The notes below the pieces were generated by a model. That model was not told the DNA's origin. It ran no database searches and worked only from the letters and a program-made list of their open reading frames with translations. Shown here one piece after another: positions 15,193-23,163 of a stretch of DNA of 50,080 nt. The translations under genes and the position numbers were made by a program. Within the stretch, counting starts at the first letter, position 1, and every line of letters starts with the position of its first letter. Origin of the DNA: a bacterium (GTDB lineage Bacteria; Cyanobacteriota; Vampirovibrionia; Gastranaerophilales; Gastranaerophilaceae). The stretch covers positions 1-50,080 of the forward strand of contig JAFXYZ010000002.1 of assembly GCA_017541465.1 (NCBI GenBank), in the 5' to 3' direction.

Positions 15193-16368
15193 ATGATTTT
15201 CAGATTTTTAACTTCAGGCGAATCACACGGAAAAGGTTTAAACGTCATCATTGACGGTATGCCCTCAGGCATTAATTTTGATGAAAATTTCATCAACAGT
15301 GAGCTCAAAAGAAGACAGAAGGGCTACGGCAGAGGCGGACGAATGAAAATAGAAGCCGACACCGTTGAAGTTCTTTCGGGTGTAAGGTTCTCACAAACTC
15401 TCGGCTCACCGATTTCATTGTTCATCAAAAACAAAGACTTTGAAAACTGGCAGACGGTTATGTCCGCTATAGAGCCCGAAAAAACAAGCGAAAACGAAGA
15501 AAAGATTAAAGAAAAAACGATTTATAATGTCCGCCCCGGGCACGCAGATTTTGCGGGTGCGCTCAAATATAACCACGAGGATATCAGAAACATCTTAGAG
15601 CGCTCAAGCGCAAGAGAAACCGCGTCAAGGGTTGCAGCAGGTGCTGTCGCAAAACTTTTACTCAGAGAGTTTAATATTGAAGGTGTTTCATTTGTAACCC
15701 AAATCGGGAAAACAAAGGTTGAAACCGATTTAAACCCGTTTGAACACAAACAGAATATCGAAAACTCAGAGTTTCATATTATAGACACTTCTTTTGAAGA
15801 GAAGCTGAAGAGCGAAATCGATGAAGCCCAAAAAGACGGAGATACTTTAGGCGGAAATATCGAAATAAGATTTAAAAATCTTCCTGTCGGTCTTGGCTCT
15901 CATACTCAGTGGGATAAGAGACTGGACGGTTTAATCGCTCAGGCGGTTATGAGCATACCAGCAATAAAATCGGTTGAAATCGGCTTAGGTAAAGACTGCG
16001 CGCAAATAAGTGGTTCAAAAACCCACGATGAAATTTTTATAAATGACGGAAAGTTTATAAGAAAAACAAACAACGCAGGCGGGCTTGAAGGCGGTATGAC
16101 AAACGGGGAAGAGCTCACAGTAAAAGCAACAATGAAGGCTATTCCTACTATGCGCACACCTCTAAATTCTGTTTCTCTAAAGGATAAAACCGAAATAAGC
16201 GCGCATTTTGAACGCTCTGACACCTGTGCGGTATGTGCGTGCGCGGTTGTCGCAGAAGCTATGGTCGCAATCATTCTCGCTGATGCGATGTGTGAAAAAT
16301 TCACCCACGACAACCTTGAAGATATGAAAAACTGCTATAACAATTATCTCAAAAGGACAGAGGGATAA
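15193..16368 (+). CDS. aroC: Chorismate synthase
   Basis: The 391-residue protein starts with the family hallmark GESHGKGL and contains the FMN and substrate-binding stretches RRQKGYGRGGRM, RPGHADFAGALKY, RSSARETASRVAAGAVA and GGLEGGMTNGEEL. It converts 5-enolpyruvylshikimate-3-phosphate to chorismate, the last common step to aromatic amino acids and folate, and needs reduced FMN. It is the first gene of an operon whose next two members overlap. A ribosome site (GAGGA) lies before the ATG. Confidence 0.97.
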   Translation: MIFRFLTSGESHGKGLNVIIDGMPSGINFDENFINSELKRRQKGYGRGGRMKIEADTVEVLSGVRFSQTLGSPISLFIKNKDFENWQTVMSAIEPEKTSENEEKIKEKTIYNVRPGHADFAGALKYNHEDIRNILERSSARETASRVAAGAVAKLLLREFNIEGVSFVTQIGKTKVETDLNPFEHKQNIENSEFHIIDTSFEEKLKSEIDEAQKDGDTLGGNIEIRFKNLPVGLGSHTQWDKRLDGLIAQAVMSIPAIKSVEIGLGKDCAQISGSKTHDEIFINDGKFIRKTNNAGGLEGGMTNGEELTVKATMKAIPTMRTPLNSVSLKDKTEISAHFERSDTCAVCACAVVAEAMVAIILADAMCEKFTHDNLEDMKNCYNNYLKRTEG

Positions 16369-16871
16369 TGAAAAATATTATTTTAATCGGCATGCCTGGT
16401 TCAGGCAAAACAACAATAGGGAAAGAGCTTCTCTCTCTCTTACCCGATTTTTCGCTCATTGACCTCGATGAAGAGACAGTAAAAAGCGAAAAGAGGGAAA
16501 TCACCGAAATTTTTGAACAGGAAGGGGAAGATTACTTCAGAAATATTGAAACAGAGATGATAAAAAAATACCTTAACCAAACAAACCTCATCATCTCGAC
16601 AGGTGGCGGAGTGGTTGAGAGAGAAGAAAATCTTGAAATATTAAAGAAAATCGGAACCACTGTATATATTTTCTGCGACCTTGAAACACTTTTTCAAAGA
16701 GTGAAGGAGGACACATCTAGACCGCTTTTGAAGGTTGAGAATATAAAAGAAAAACTAAATTCACTTTATTTAAGAAGGCACGAAAAATATCAAAAGGCAG
16801 ACTGCACAATAAATACAACAAACTTAACCCCGAGAGAGTGCGCAATTAAAATATTAGAGGAAATCAGATGA
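16368..16871 (+). CDS. aroK: Shikimate kinase
   Basis: At 167 residues it matches the family. The P-loop GMPGSGKTTIGKEL is at residues 7-20, DLDEE near residue 32 binds shikimate and Mg, and STGGGVVEREENL is the conserved shikimate-binding region; RPLLK marks the lid. It phosphorylates shikimate with ATP, two steps before chorismate synthase. Its ATG overlaps the aroC stop by one base and its stop overlaps the aroB start by four, so the three are translated together. Confidence 0.95.
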   Translation: MKNIILIGMPGSGKTTIGKELLSLLPDFSLIDLDEETVKSEKREITEIFEQEGEDYFRNIETEMIKKYLNQTNLIISTGGGVVEREENLEILKKIGTTVYIFCDLETLFQRVKEDTSRPLLKVENIKEKLNSLYLRRHEKYQKADCTINTTNLTPRECAIKILEEIR

Positions 16872-17968
16872 ACAAAATCGACATTGAAATTCCAAAACAA
16901 AAAGAGTATTCATATCCCGTTATAATCAGCGAAAATTTGATTGAGAAGGCGGAAGAGTACATAAAACATTGCACAAAAGCAAAAAAGTTTCTTGTCGTCA
17001 CTAATGAAACGATTTACCCTCTTTTTAAAGAGAGATTTAAACTTTCGGGCTCTAAATTTCTGGTTTTGCCTGACGGTGAAGAGTATAAAAGCCTTGAATA
17101 TGCAAATAAAATTATAGACAGCGCGATTGAAGATAAACTCGACAGAACGGATGCAATAATAGCTTTAGGCGGCGGAGTTATAGGGGATATGGCAGGCTTT
17201 GGCGCAGCGGTTTATCAGAGAGGAATAGATTATATCCAAATTCCGACAACACTTTTAGCGCAGGTTGATTCCTCTGTCGGAGGGAAGGTTGCAGTTAACC
17301 ACAGGGAAGGCAAGAATTTAATCGGTAATTTTTACCAGCCAAAACTGGTGCTTTCAGATATAAGCGCCCTCGATACTCTTGATTTAAGGCAATTTAAAAC
17401 AGGTTTAGCAGAGGTTTTAAAGTATGCGTTTATTGAAAATTCGTGCAGAGAAAATGGCTCCTTCTTTAAATTTTTAAAGGATAACAGAGAAAAAATCTTC
17501 GCTAAAGACAGGAACAGTATTGAAGAACTGATTTCAACCTGCTGCAGATTAAAGAGTATAGTCGTAAACCACGATGAAAAAGAAAAGGGGCTTCGGGCAA
17601 TACTCAATTTCGGGCACACCTTTGCCCACGCAATAGAGAAAACAACAAACTATACGAAATACACCCACGGGGAAGCCGTCAGCATCGGTATGGTTTGGGC
17701 ATTTGAGTTTGCTCTTTCCTTAAATATTATTGACAAAGATTACTGCGAAGAATGTATAAATTTAATAAAAGACTACGGTTTGATGACTAAACCAGACGAA
17801 AATATTGATGAAAACGCGCTTTTTGAAGCAATGACAATAGACAAAAAAGTTCAGCAGGGAAAAATAAGGTTTGTTATTCCCAAAAACAACTTTAAGGTCG
17901 AGGTTATAAGTAATATTGAAGGAAATGATGTTCTTGATTTTTTAAAAAACATTAAAAATTCTTATTAA
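16868..17968 (+). CDS. aroB: 3-dehydroquinate synthase
   Basis: This 366-residue NAD-dependent zinc enzyme converts DAHP to 3-dehydroquinate, the second step of the shikimate pathway. Signatures include LGGGVIGDMAGFGAAVY, QIPTTLLAQVDSSVGGKVAV and NFGHTFAHAIE, which carries the zinc-binding histidines together with Glu and the later HGEAVSIGM. The gene overlaps aroK by four bases (ATGA). It is complete and typical in length. Confidence 0.97.
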   Translation: MNKIDIEIPKQKEYSYPVIISENLIEKAEEYIKHCTKAKKFLVVTNETIYPLFKERFKLSGSKFLVLPDGEEYKSLEYANKIIDSAIEDKLDRTDAIIALGGGVIGDMAGFGAAVYQRGIDYIQIPTTLLAQVDSSVGGKVAVNHREGKNLIGNFYQPKLVLSDISALDTLDLRQFKTGLAEVLKYAFIENSCRENGSFFKFLKDNREKIFAKDRNSIEELISTCCRLKSIVVNHDEKEKGLRAILNFGHTFAHAIEKTTNYTKYTHGEAVSIGMVWAFEFALSLNIIDKDYCEECINLIKDYGLMTKPDENIDENALFEAMTIDKKVQQGKIRFVIPKNNFKVEVISNIEGNDVLDFLKNIKNSY

Positions 17969-18016
17969 TTCTTGTATCTAAAACCTGAATATAATAAAAT
18001 AGTCTTGGAGTTTAGT

Positions 18017-18517
18017 ATGGCAATAGCATATTTAAGTTTAGGTTCAAATATTGATGATCGTGTCAGTTATGTTCAGCAGGCATCAAAACTGCTGACGGAA
18101 TCGGGCTTAGTATCTATTGTGCGCTCGTCCGCGCTTTATGAAACAGAGCCTTGGGGAAACCCCGAGCAGAACTGGTTTATAAACGCAGTGCTTGAGATAA
18201 AAACGAAACTTGAGCCGAGAGAGCTTTTAACCCTCTGTAACGACATTGAGGACAAACTGAACAGAGAAAGGGTTGAAGGCAAAAAATGGCTCCCGAGAAC
18301 AATTGATATTGATGTTCTCTTCTATGGCGATTTAACCATCAATGAGCCCGGGCTGACTATCCCTCATAAATATTTATCTATAAGAGCTTTTGTCTTAGTA
18401 CCGCTTTTAGAATTAATACCTGATTACGTTCACCCGAAATATAAAAAATCAATCTCAGAGCTCTATGAAGCCATAGAAAACCCTGAAGAAATTTTCCTTT
18501 ACGGAACAAGAATTTAA
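18017..18517 (+). CDS. folK: HPPK, 6-hydroxymethyl-7,8-dihydropterin pyrophosphokinase
   Basis: The ATG at 18017 with TTGGAG just upstream is preferred over an in-frame TTG at 17972; it gives 166 residues, normal for FolK. The family motifs are visible: AYLSLGSNIDDRV at the start, SSALYETEPWG, and the signature WLPRTIDIDVLFYG with the Mg-binding aspartates. It attaches pyrophosphate from ATP to the pterin precursor of folate. It follows aroB by 48 bases, within which a TATAAT-like sequence occurs, and draws on the same chorismate supply through p-aminobenzoate. Confidence 0.95.
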   Translation: MAIAYLSLGSNIDDRVSYVQQASKLLTESGLVSIVRSSALYETEPWGNPEQNWFINAVLEIKTKLEPRELLTLCNDIEDKLNRERVEGKKWLPRTIDIDVLFYGDLTINEPGLTIPHKYLSIRAFVLVPLLELIPDYVHPKYKKSISELYEAIENPEEIFLYGTRI

Positions 18518-18533
18518 AAAGAGTATTCCAAAA

Positions 18534-18570
18534 AAAAGAGCGGTTTTAATTGAAAAACCGCTCTTTTAAA
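18534..18570. terminator. Bidirectional terminator between folK and the BI-1-like gene
   Basis: AAAAGAGCGGTTTT (18534-18547) and AAAACCGCTCTTTT (18554-18567) form a 14-bp stem with a short loop. The A-rich start and T-rich end make it effective on both strands, and the flanking genes converge here. Confidence 0.9.
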
Positions 18571-18585
18571 ATATAAAAACTGATT

Positions 18586-19329
18586 TTAATTTCTGCTGTT
18601 TAGTTTTGAGAGTAATCTCAGGACTTCAACGTAGAGCCAAACGAGAGTAACCATCAAACCAAAAGCGGCATACCAGCCGAAATCCTCGGGGGCATTGTTT
18701 GCAATCGAGCGTTCAATAAAGTCATAATCAAGAATGAGGTTCAGAGCAGCGAGGACACAAACAAAAATACTGAACCCGATAGAAAGCGGTGTTGCAGCCG
18801 TCAGAATCGGCAAATCCATATGAAATCCCCAGGTTAAAACAATTGCGATAAGGTAAAATACCGCAACCGAAATTGTTGCACCGACAACAATACTTCTGAA
18901 TGTTTCGGATACTTTTATTATCCTTCCGCTATAAAGAGCTGCCATAACGATAGCGGTTGCAAAGGTCAGAGAAACTGCCTGGATAACAATTCCGGGGAAT
19001 TGCTGTTCAAAGAAGCAGGAAAGACCTGATAAAAACGCACCTTCACAGAACGCATAAACAGGAGCGAGGTAAATTGTTGTCTTTGGTTTAAACGCAATAA
19101 TAAATGCAAGAACCAGCCCGATAAACATACCTGCAGTCATAAGCATATTAACCATATCGTAGTGTTTCAGCATAAATTGATAATAAACTGCGCCCGCCGA
19201 AAGCAAAAGCGGAATCATCAGAACAAAGAACTTTGACATAGTGTTGCTGACACTCATTCTTCGTTCTGAATCAAAATTTATATCCCTCTCAAGTGCCTTT
19301 TCGGACAAAATCGGATTTGAACTTCTCAT
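18586..19329 (-). CDS. Bax inhibitor-1/YccA-like integral membrane protein
   Basis: The 247-residue protein opens with RSSNPILSEKAL, which is typical of the BaxI_1 branch of the BI-1 superfamily, and has seven hydrophobic segments after residue 33. The stretch IYLAPVYAFCEGAFLSG and the C-terminal LDYDFIERSI and WYAAFGLMVTLVWLYVEVL match the family's transmembrane acidic residues. Related proteins are pH-sensitive calcium leak channels, but the bacterial physiological role is not settled. It is a single-gene unit with an extended -10 promoter. Confidence 0.85.
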   Translation of the reverse strand: MRSSNPILSEKALERDINFDSERRMSVSNTMSKFFVLMIPLLLSAGAVYYQFMLKHYDMVNMLMTAGMFIGLVLAFIIAFKPKTTIYLAPVYAFCEGAFLSGLSCFFEQQFPGIVIQAVSLTFATAIVMAALYSGRIIKVSETFRSIVVGATISVAVFYLIAIVLTWGFHMDLPILTAATPLSIGFSIFVCVLAALNLILDYDFIERSIANNAPEDFGWYAAFGLMVTLVWLYVEVLRLLSKLNSRN

Positions 19330-19362
19330 AATTTTTATTTCCTTTAACTGTATTACAAAATT

Positions 19363-19371
19363 ATTATACCA
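19363..19371 (-). promoter_or_regulatory. Extended -10 promoter of the BI-1-like gene
   Basis: The minus strand reads TGGTATAAT, a full TGnTATAAT extended -10. The same nonamer precedes genes at 40573 and 44956, so it appears to be a common promoter form here. Confidence 0.6.
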
Positions 19372-19462
19372 AAATAAACAAACAATAGTCTATACCTTAA
19401 TAGTTTATTAATTTTTGGGCATGGTTGTATAATAAAAGAATAAAATTAAAAAAGGATGGAAA

Positions 19463-20809
19463 ATGTTTGATATAGGAATTATAGGGGCAGGCCCTGCTGG
19501 ATATACGGCAGCGATAAGAGCTTCTCAGTACGGTTTAAAGGTGGTTTTGTTTGAAAAGGAATTTAACGGTGGAACATGCTTAAATAAAGGCTGCATCCCG
19601 ACAAAAGCCATCCTACATAGTGCTCATTTGTTTGAGGAAATAAAACAGTTTCCCAAAAACGGAATAACTGTTGAAAACCCGAGTTTTGACTATTCTCTGA
19701 TAAAGCAAAGAGAGGTTAAAACAGTTGAGAAGATAAGAAAATCTTTAACTAAGCTCATAACAGATTATGGTATCAGAATTGTTGAAGGTGAAGCCGAAAT
19801 AAAGAGCCCGACAGCAATTTTATCAAACGGAGAAAAGTTTGAATGCGCAAATATAATCATCGCAACAGGCTCAAAACCTAATAAATTTAAGTTTAACGGC
19901 AACTATTCGGACGATTTTATTTTAACCTCGGATGACATTTTAAACCTCGAAACTTTGCCCGAGGATATTACAATTCTTGGCTCGGGCGCTATAGGGGTTG
20001 AGTGGGCGAGAATTTTAACAGGTTTTAATAAAAAAGTCAGGGTAATTGAACTTGCGCAAAACCTTATTCCGCTTGCGGACACAGAGGTGTCAGAGAGAAT
20101 TGAGAGAATTTTTAAGAGAAATAAAATTGAGTTTTATTTGGGAACGACAATAGATAAAATCGAAAACACAACCGTAACTCTTACAAACGGTGTTTCTTTT
20201 GAAACTGAAAAGGTTTTGGTTGCAATAGGAAGAAGTATTTCACTTCCGAAGACCGAAAACTTAACTATTGAAACAGAGAAATTTGTTAAGGTTGACTCAA
20301 ATTTTGAAACAAGCCAAAAGGGAATTTTTGCAATCGGAGATGTCAACGGAGTTTCTATGCTCGCCCACAGCGCGTCGAATCAGGCAGTTCAGGTCGTTGA
20401 ATACATCAAAGACGGCACACCATGTTCGTTTAATAAAGACTTAGTTCCCTCGGTTATATACGGCTCACCCGAAATAGCCTGGACAGGAAAGAGAGAAAAA
20501 GATTTAGAGAACATAAAATATAAAAAATCGGTATTCTTAATGGCAGGTTTAGGCAAAGCACAGGCAGACGACAACATTGAAGGGTTTATAAAACTTTTAA
20601 GTGTTGATGAAAAAATTGTCGGAGCGCACATTGTGGGCGGTGAAGCCTCGGCACTGCTGCAGGAAATACTGATTTTAATGAACTTAGGGGCAACAACCAA
20701 AGACGCAACCAAAATCATATATGCCCACCCGACCTATTCAGAGGGTGTTTTGGAAGCGCTCGAAGGGTTAGAAGGTTTAAGTATAAATTCACCAAAGGTA
20801 AAGGAATAA
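19463..20809 (+). CDS. lpdA: Dihydrolipoyl dehydrogenase
   Basis: This 448-residue flavoprotein has the FAD-binding GIIGAGPAGYTAAIRA at its N-terminus, the redox-active disulfide in GGTCLNKGCIPTKA (Cys near residues 38 and 43), the NAD-binding LGSGAIGVEWARIL near residue 175, and the C-terminal AHPTYSEGVLEAL with the catalytic His-Glu pair. It reoxidises dihydrolipoyl groups of 2-oxoacid dehydrogenase complexes or the glycine cleavage system, using NAD+. None of those complexes is encoded beside it. It is followed four bases later by pyk, with which it is co-transcribed. TATAAT lies about 27 bases upstream. Confidence 0.93.
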   Translation: MFDIGIIGAGPAGYTAAIRASQYGLKVVLFEKEFNGGTCLNKGCIPTKAILHSAHLFEEIKQFPKNGITVENPSFDYSLIKQREVKTVEKIRKSLTKLITDYGIRIVEGEAEIKSPTAILSNGEKFECANIIIATGSKPNKFKFNGNYSDDFILTSDDILNLETLPEDITILGSGAIGVEWARILTGFNKKVRVIELAQNLIPLADTEVSERIERIFKRNKIEFYLGTTIDKIENTTVTLTNGVSFETEKVLVAIGRSISLPKTENLTIETEKFVKVDSNFETSQKGIFAIGDVNGVSMLAHSASNQAVQVVEYIKDGTPCSFNKDLVPSVIYGSPEIAWTGKREKDLENIKYKKSVFLMAGLGKAQADDNIEGFIKLLSVDEKIVGAHIVGGEASALLQEILILMNLGATTKDATKIIYAHPTYSEGVLEALEGLEGLSINSPKVKE

Positions 20810-20813
20810 AAAA

Positions 20814-22262
20814 ATGAGCAAAACGGAAATTGAACTTCATTCAAAAACAAAAATCGTAGCGACTTTAGGGCCTGCAAGCAATACTGAGGCTATAATCAAA
20901 GAGCTGATTACATCAGGGGTTTCGATGTTTAGGCTCAATACTTCTCACGGCAGTATTGAGGAGCACGAAGAAACGATAGGCAAAATCAGAAAAGCCTCAA
21001 AGGCTTTGAACAAATTTATTCCGATTATGGTTGATTTGCAGGGACCAAAAATCAGGGTTGGGAATATAAAAGAGAATATAAATATCAAACCCGGGCAGGA
21101 AATTGTTCTCAAACACACCTCAAAAGAGGAAAAGGGAATAATTCCCGTTGATTATAAGGGTATAGCAGACGATGTTCAGAAAGGTGACACGATTTTGCTC
21201 GATGACGGAAAAGTCGGGCTCGAAGTCTTGAAGGTCAAAGATAAGTGCGTGTATGCAAAAGTTGTTTACGGCGCTGTTATCAAACCCAGAAAGGGAATTA
21301 ACCTCCCAGGCTCAACCAAAAGCCTTGAAGTAATTACGGAAAGAGACAAAAAATTCATCGAATTTGCGGTATGTCAGAATGCTGATTATATTGCGCTATC
21401 CTTTATCAGAACTCCCGAGGATATTTTAAAGGCAAAACGTCTGTTAAAGAAGCTGGGCGATGAATATATGCCGGTAATTGCAAAAATCGAAAAGCCCCAG
21501 GCGGTTGAAAACCTTGAGGAAATAGTCAAAGTAACAGACGGGCTTATGGTCGCAAGAGGTGATTTAGGAATTGAGATGTCCCCTCAGGACGTTCCTATCG
21601 TACAAAAGAGGATAATTACTTTAGCGAAAAAGTATAAAAAGGTTTGTATTGTGGCAACCCAGATGCTCGAATCGATGATAGAAGAGCCTATCCCGACACG
21701 CGCAGAGGCGAGCGATGTTGCGAACGCAATCATAGACGGAACGGATGCCGTTATGCTCTCAGCCGAAACAGCAGCAGGCAAGCACCCCGTTGAAGCAGTT
21801 AAAATTATGCAGTTAATAGCAAAAACGACAGAGGAAAACGGACTTGTCGAAACGAATATTAAGTCTGAGATAACCGATTTTTATGAAGAGATGTCTCAGG
21901 CAATAGCAAACGGCGCTATCAGAATGGCGGAGGATATGGGTGCAAAGGCGATTTTGTCGTTCTCTCACTCCGGCTATACCCCAAAACTTCTTTCAAAACT
22001 GAAGCCTTCAATTCCTGTTATGTGCGTTTCGGATAACAGCCAGACGGCAAGAAGGTTAAATCTTTTCTGGGATATATACCCTTATGTTGCGGACTGTGAC
22101 AGTGTTGTGGACAGGAATATGCTGCTTGAAATCGATAAGATTTTAAAAGAAAAAGCAGGGTTTAAAACCGATGACAAAATCATCTTAATCGGCTCAATTC
22201 CAAAACTCATAACAGGAAGAACCAATTTTATAAGAGTACATAAAATAGGAAGTCAAAAATAA
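20814..22262 (+). CDS. pyk: Pyruvate kinase
   Basis: The 482-residue enzyme makes pyruvate and ATP from phosphoenolpyruvate. Recognisable parts are KTKIVATLGPASNTE and MFRLNTSHGS at the N-terminus, VDLQGPKIRVG, the catalytic VIAKIEKPQAVENLEEI, DGLMVARGDLGIEM and MLSAETAAGKHPVEAV, followed by the allosteric C-terminal domain ending near residue 480. There is no extra phosphohistidine domain. It is the second gene of an lpd-pyk unit and is closed by a strong terminator. Confidence 0.96.
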   Translation: MSKTEIELHSKTKIVATLGPASNTEAIIKELITSGVSMFRLNTSHGSIEEHEETIGKIRKASKALNKFIPIMVDLQGPKIRVGNIKENINIKPGQEIVLKHTSKEEKGIIPVDYKGIADDVQKGDTILLDDGKVGLEVLKVKDKCVYAKVVYGAVIKPRKGINLPGSTKSLEVITERDKKFIEFAVCQNADYIALSFIRTPEDILKAKRLLKKLGDEYMPVIAKIEKPQAVENLEEIVKVTDGLMVARGDLGIEMSPQDVPIVQKRIITLAKKYKKVCIVATQMLESMIEEPIPTRAEASDVANAIIDGTDAVMLSAETAAGKHPVEAVKIMQLIAKTTEENGLVETNIKSEITDFYEEMSQAIANGAIRMAEDMGAKAILSFSHSGYTPKLLSKLKPSIPVMCVSDNSQTARRLNLFWDIYPYVADCDSVVDRNMLLEIDKILKEKAGFKTDDKIILIGSIPKLITGRTNFIRVHKIGSQK

Positions 22263-22284
22263 AAATAAGAAAAAAATTAAATTT

Positions 22285-22317
22285 AAAAAAAGTGCGCCCG
22301 AGTGTGCACTTTTTTAA
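22285..22317 (+). terminator. Terminator of lpd-pyk
   Basis: AAAAAAGTGC pairs with GCACTTTTTT around a roughly 10-base loop (CGCCCGAGTGT region), ending in a T run, 23 bases after the pyk stop. Confidence 0.85.
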
Positions 22318-22380
22318 TAGCAAAAAATTTCTTCAGAGTTGTTATAAATAACAGAATTACCTAAGAGGAAATGAGAAATT

Positions 22381-22740
22381 ATGAAAATAGTAAGTTTCAG
22401 CGGACTAAAATTTTATGATGATACCTCCAAAAGAGATATTGAATCAATGAAAACCAACATCGAAAAGAAAAATATCATTGAACACGGATTAAAAAGACTT
22501 GATGAAATTTCCGGAAAAGATACAGTTGTACTAAAAACACACTCGCACGACAAAGACGGATTTAATATCACTCTGAGAAATGAAGCAGGCGATAGTCTTT
22601 TCGGCTTTGGTTATCTTGGAAAATCCTATAAATCAAGAATTTTCCAAAAGGAATTTTCCGATATGTGCGATTATTTATATATGACTCTGCCTGAATATAG
22701 AGAAGGAAAAAAGACTAATATTTTCAGACATTTTATGTAA
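22381..22740 (+). CDS. Uncharacterised small protein with VSFSG start
   Basis: The 119-residue protein begins MKIVSFSGLKFYDD. It has no signal peptide or membrane segment and no motif I can assign. The middle (DTVVLKTHSHDKDGFNITLR) looks beta-rich, the rest helical. It has a clear ribosome site (AGAGGAAATGAG). The VSFSG motif also occurs near the N-terminus of the protein at 38472, which suggests a lineage-specific feature. Its stop is immediately followed by the stop of the converging gene on the other strand (22740/22741), with no terminator between them. Confidence 0.7.
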   Translation: MKIVSFSGLKFYDDTSKRDIESMKTNIEKKNIIEHGLKRLDEISGKDTVVLKTHSHDKDGFNITLRNEAGDSLFGFGYLGKSYKSRIFQKEFSDMCDYLYMTLPEYREGKKTNIFRHFM

Positions 22741-23163
22741 TTAAAGTATATTCACATATTTTGTATTATTATTCATATCGATGTAAGAAAGAATTTTCTG
22801 GATAATAACGGGCGAAAAGTTATAGTTATTATCGGCAGGAATGATTTTGATATAGGAATTATTGCTGTCCTTATTTGAAATAGAGACCAAAAACTCCTTT
22901 GAGTTAGTCTTAAACAAAATCGTTCCCGTTCTTGACTGAATTTCCTCGATTTTTACATTGTACTGGTTCAGCGCCGCCAAAAAGATATAAAACAGGTTTT
23001 CTGAGCCCATTTTATAAGTTCTTGAGCACATCTGTCTTATACTCTGGACTGTATAAGTCTGAACGGAAGGAACAGGCTGGGGACTCAGAGCTAGGACCTC
23101 CTCTGCGCCTGCAGAAGGAAGAAGAAACATTATTGTTATTAAAATTAAATATATGCGCTTCAT
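22741..23163 (-). CDS. Small exported protein coupled to polA
   Basis: The ATG at 23163 (MKRIYLILITIMFLLPSAGA) shares one base with the polA stop (TGATG) and has GGAAAGAG upstream, so I prefer it to the in-frame ATG at 23178. The product of 140 residues has a signal peptide with cleavage near residue 21 (PSAGA-EE). The mature part includes one helical region with a single Cys (IRQMCSRTYKMGS) and a beta-rich domain (TGTILFKTNSKEFLVSIS). The function is unknown. Translational coupling to polA is probably an accident of gene order rather than a functional link. Confidence 0.75.
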   Translation of the reverse strand: MKRIYLILITIMFLLPSAGAEEVLALSPQPVPSVQTYTVQSIRQMCSRTYKMGSENLFYIFLAALNQYNVKIEEIQSRTGTILFKTNSKEFLVSISNKDSNNSYIKIIPADNNYNFSPVIIQKILSYIDMNNNTKYVNIL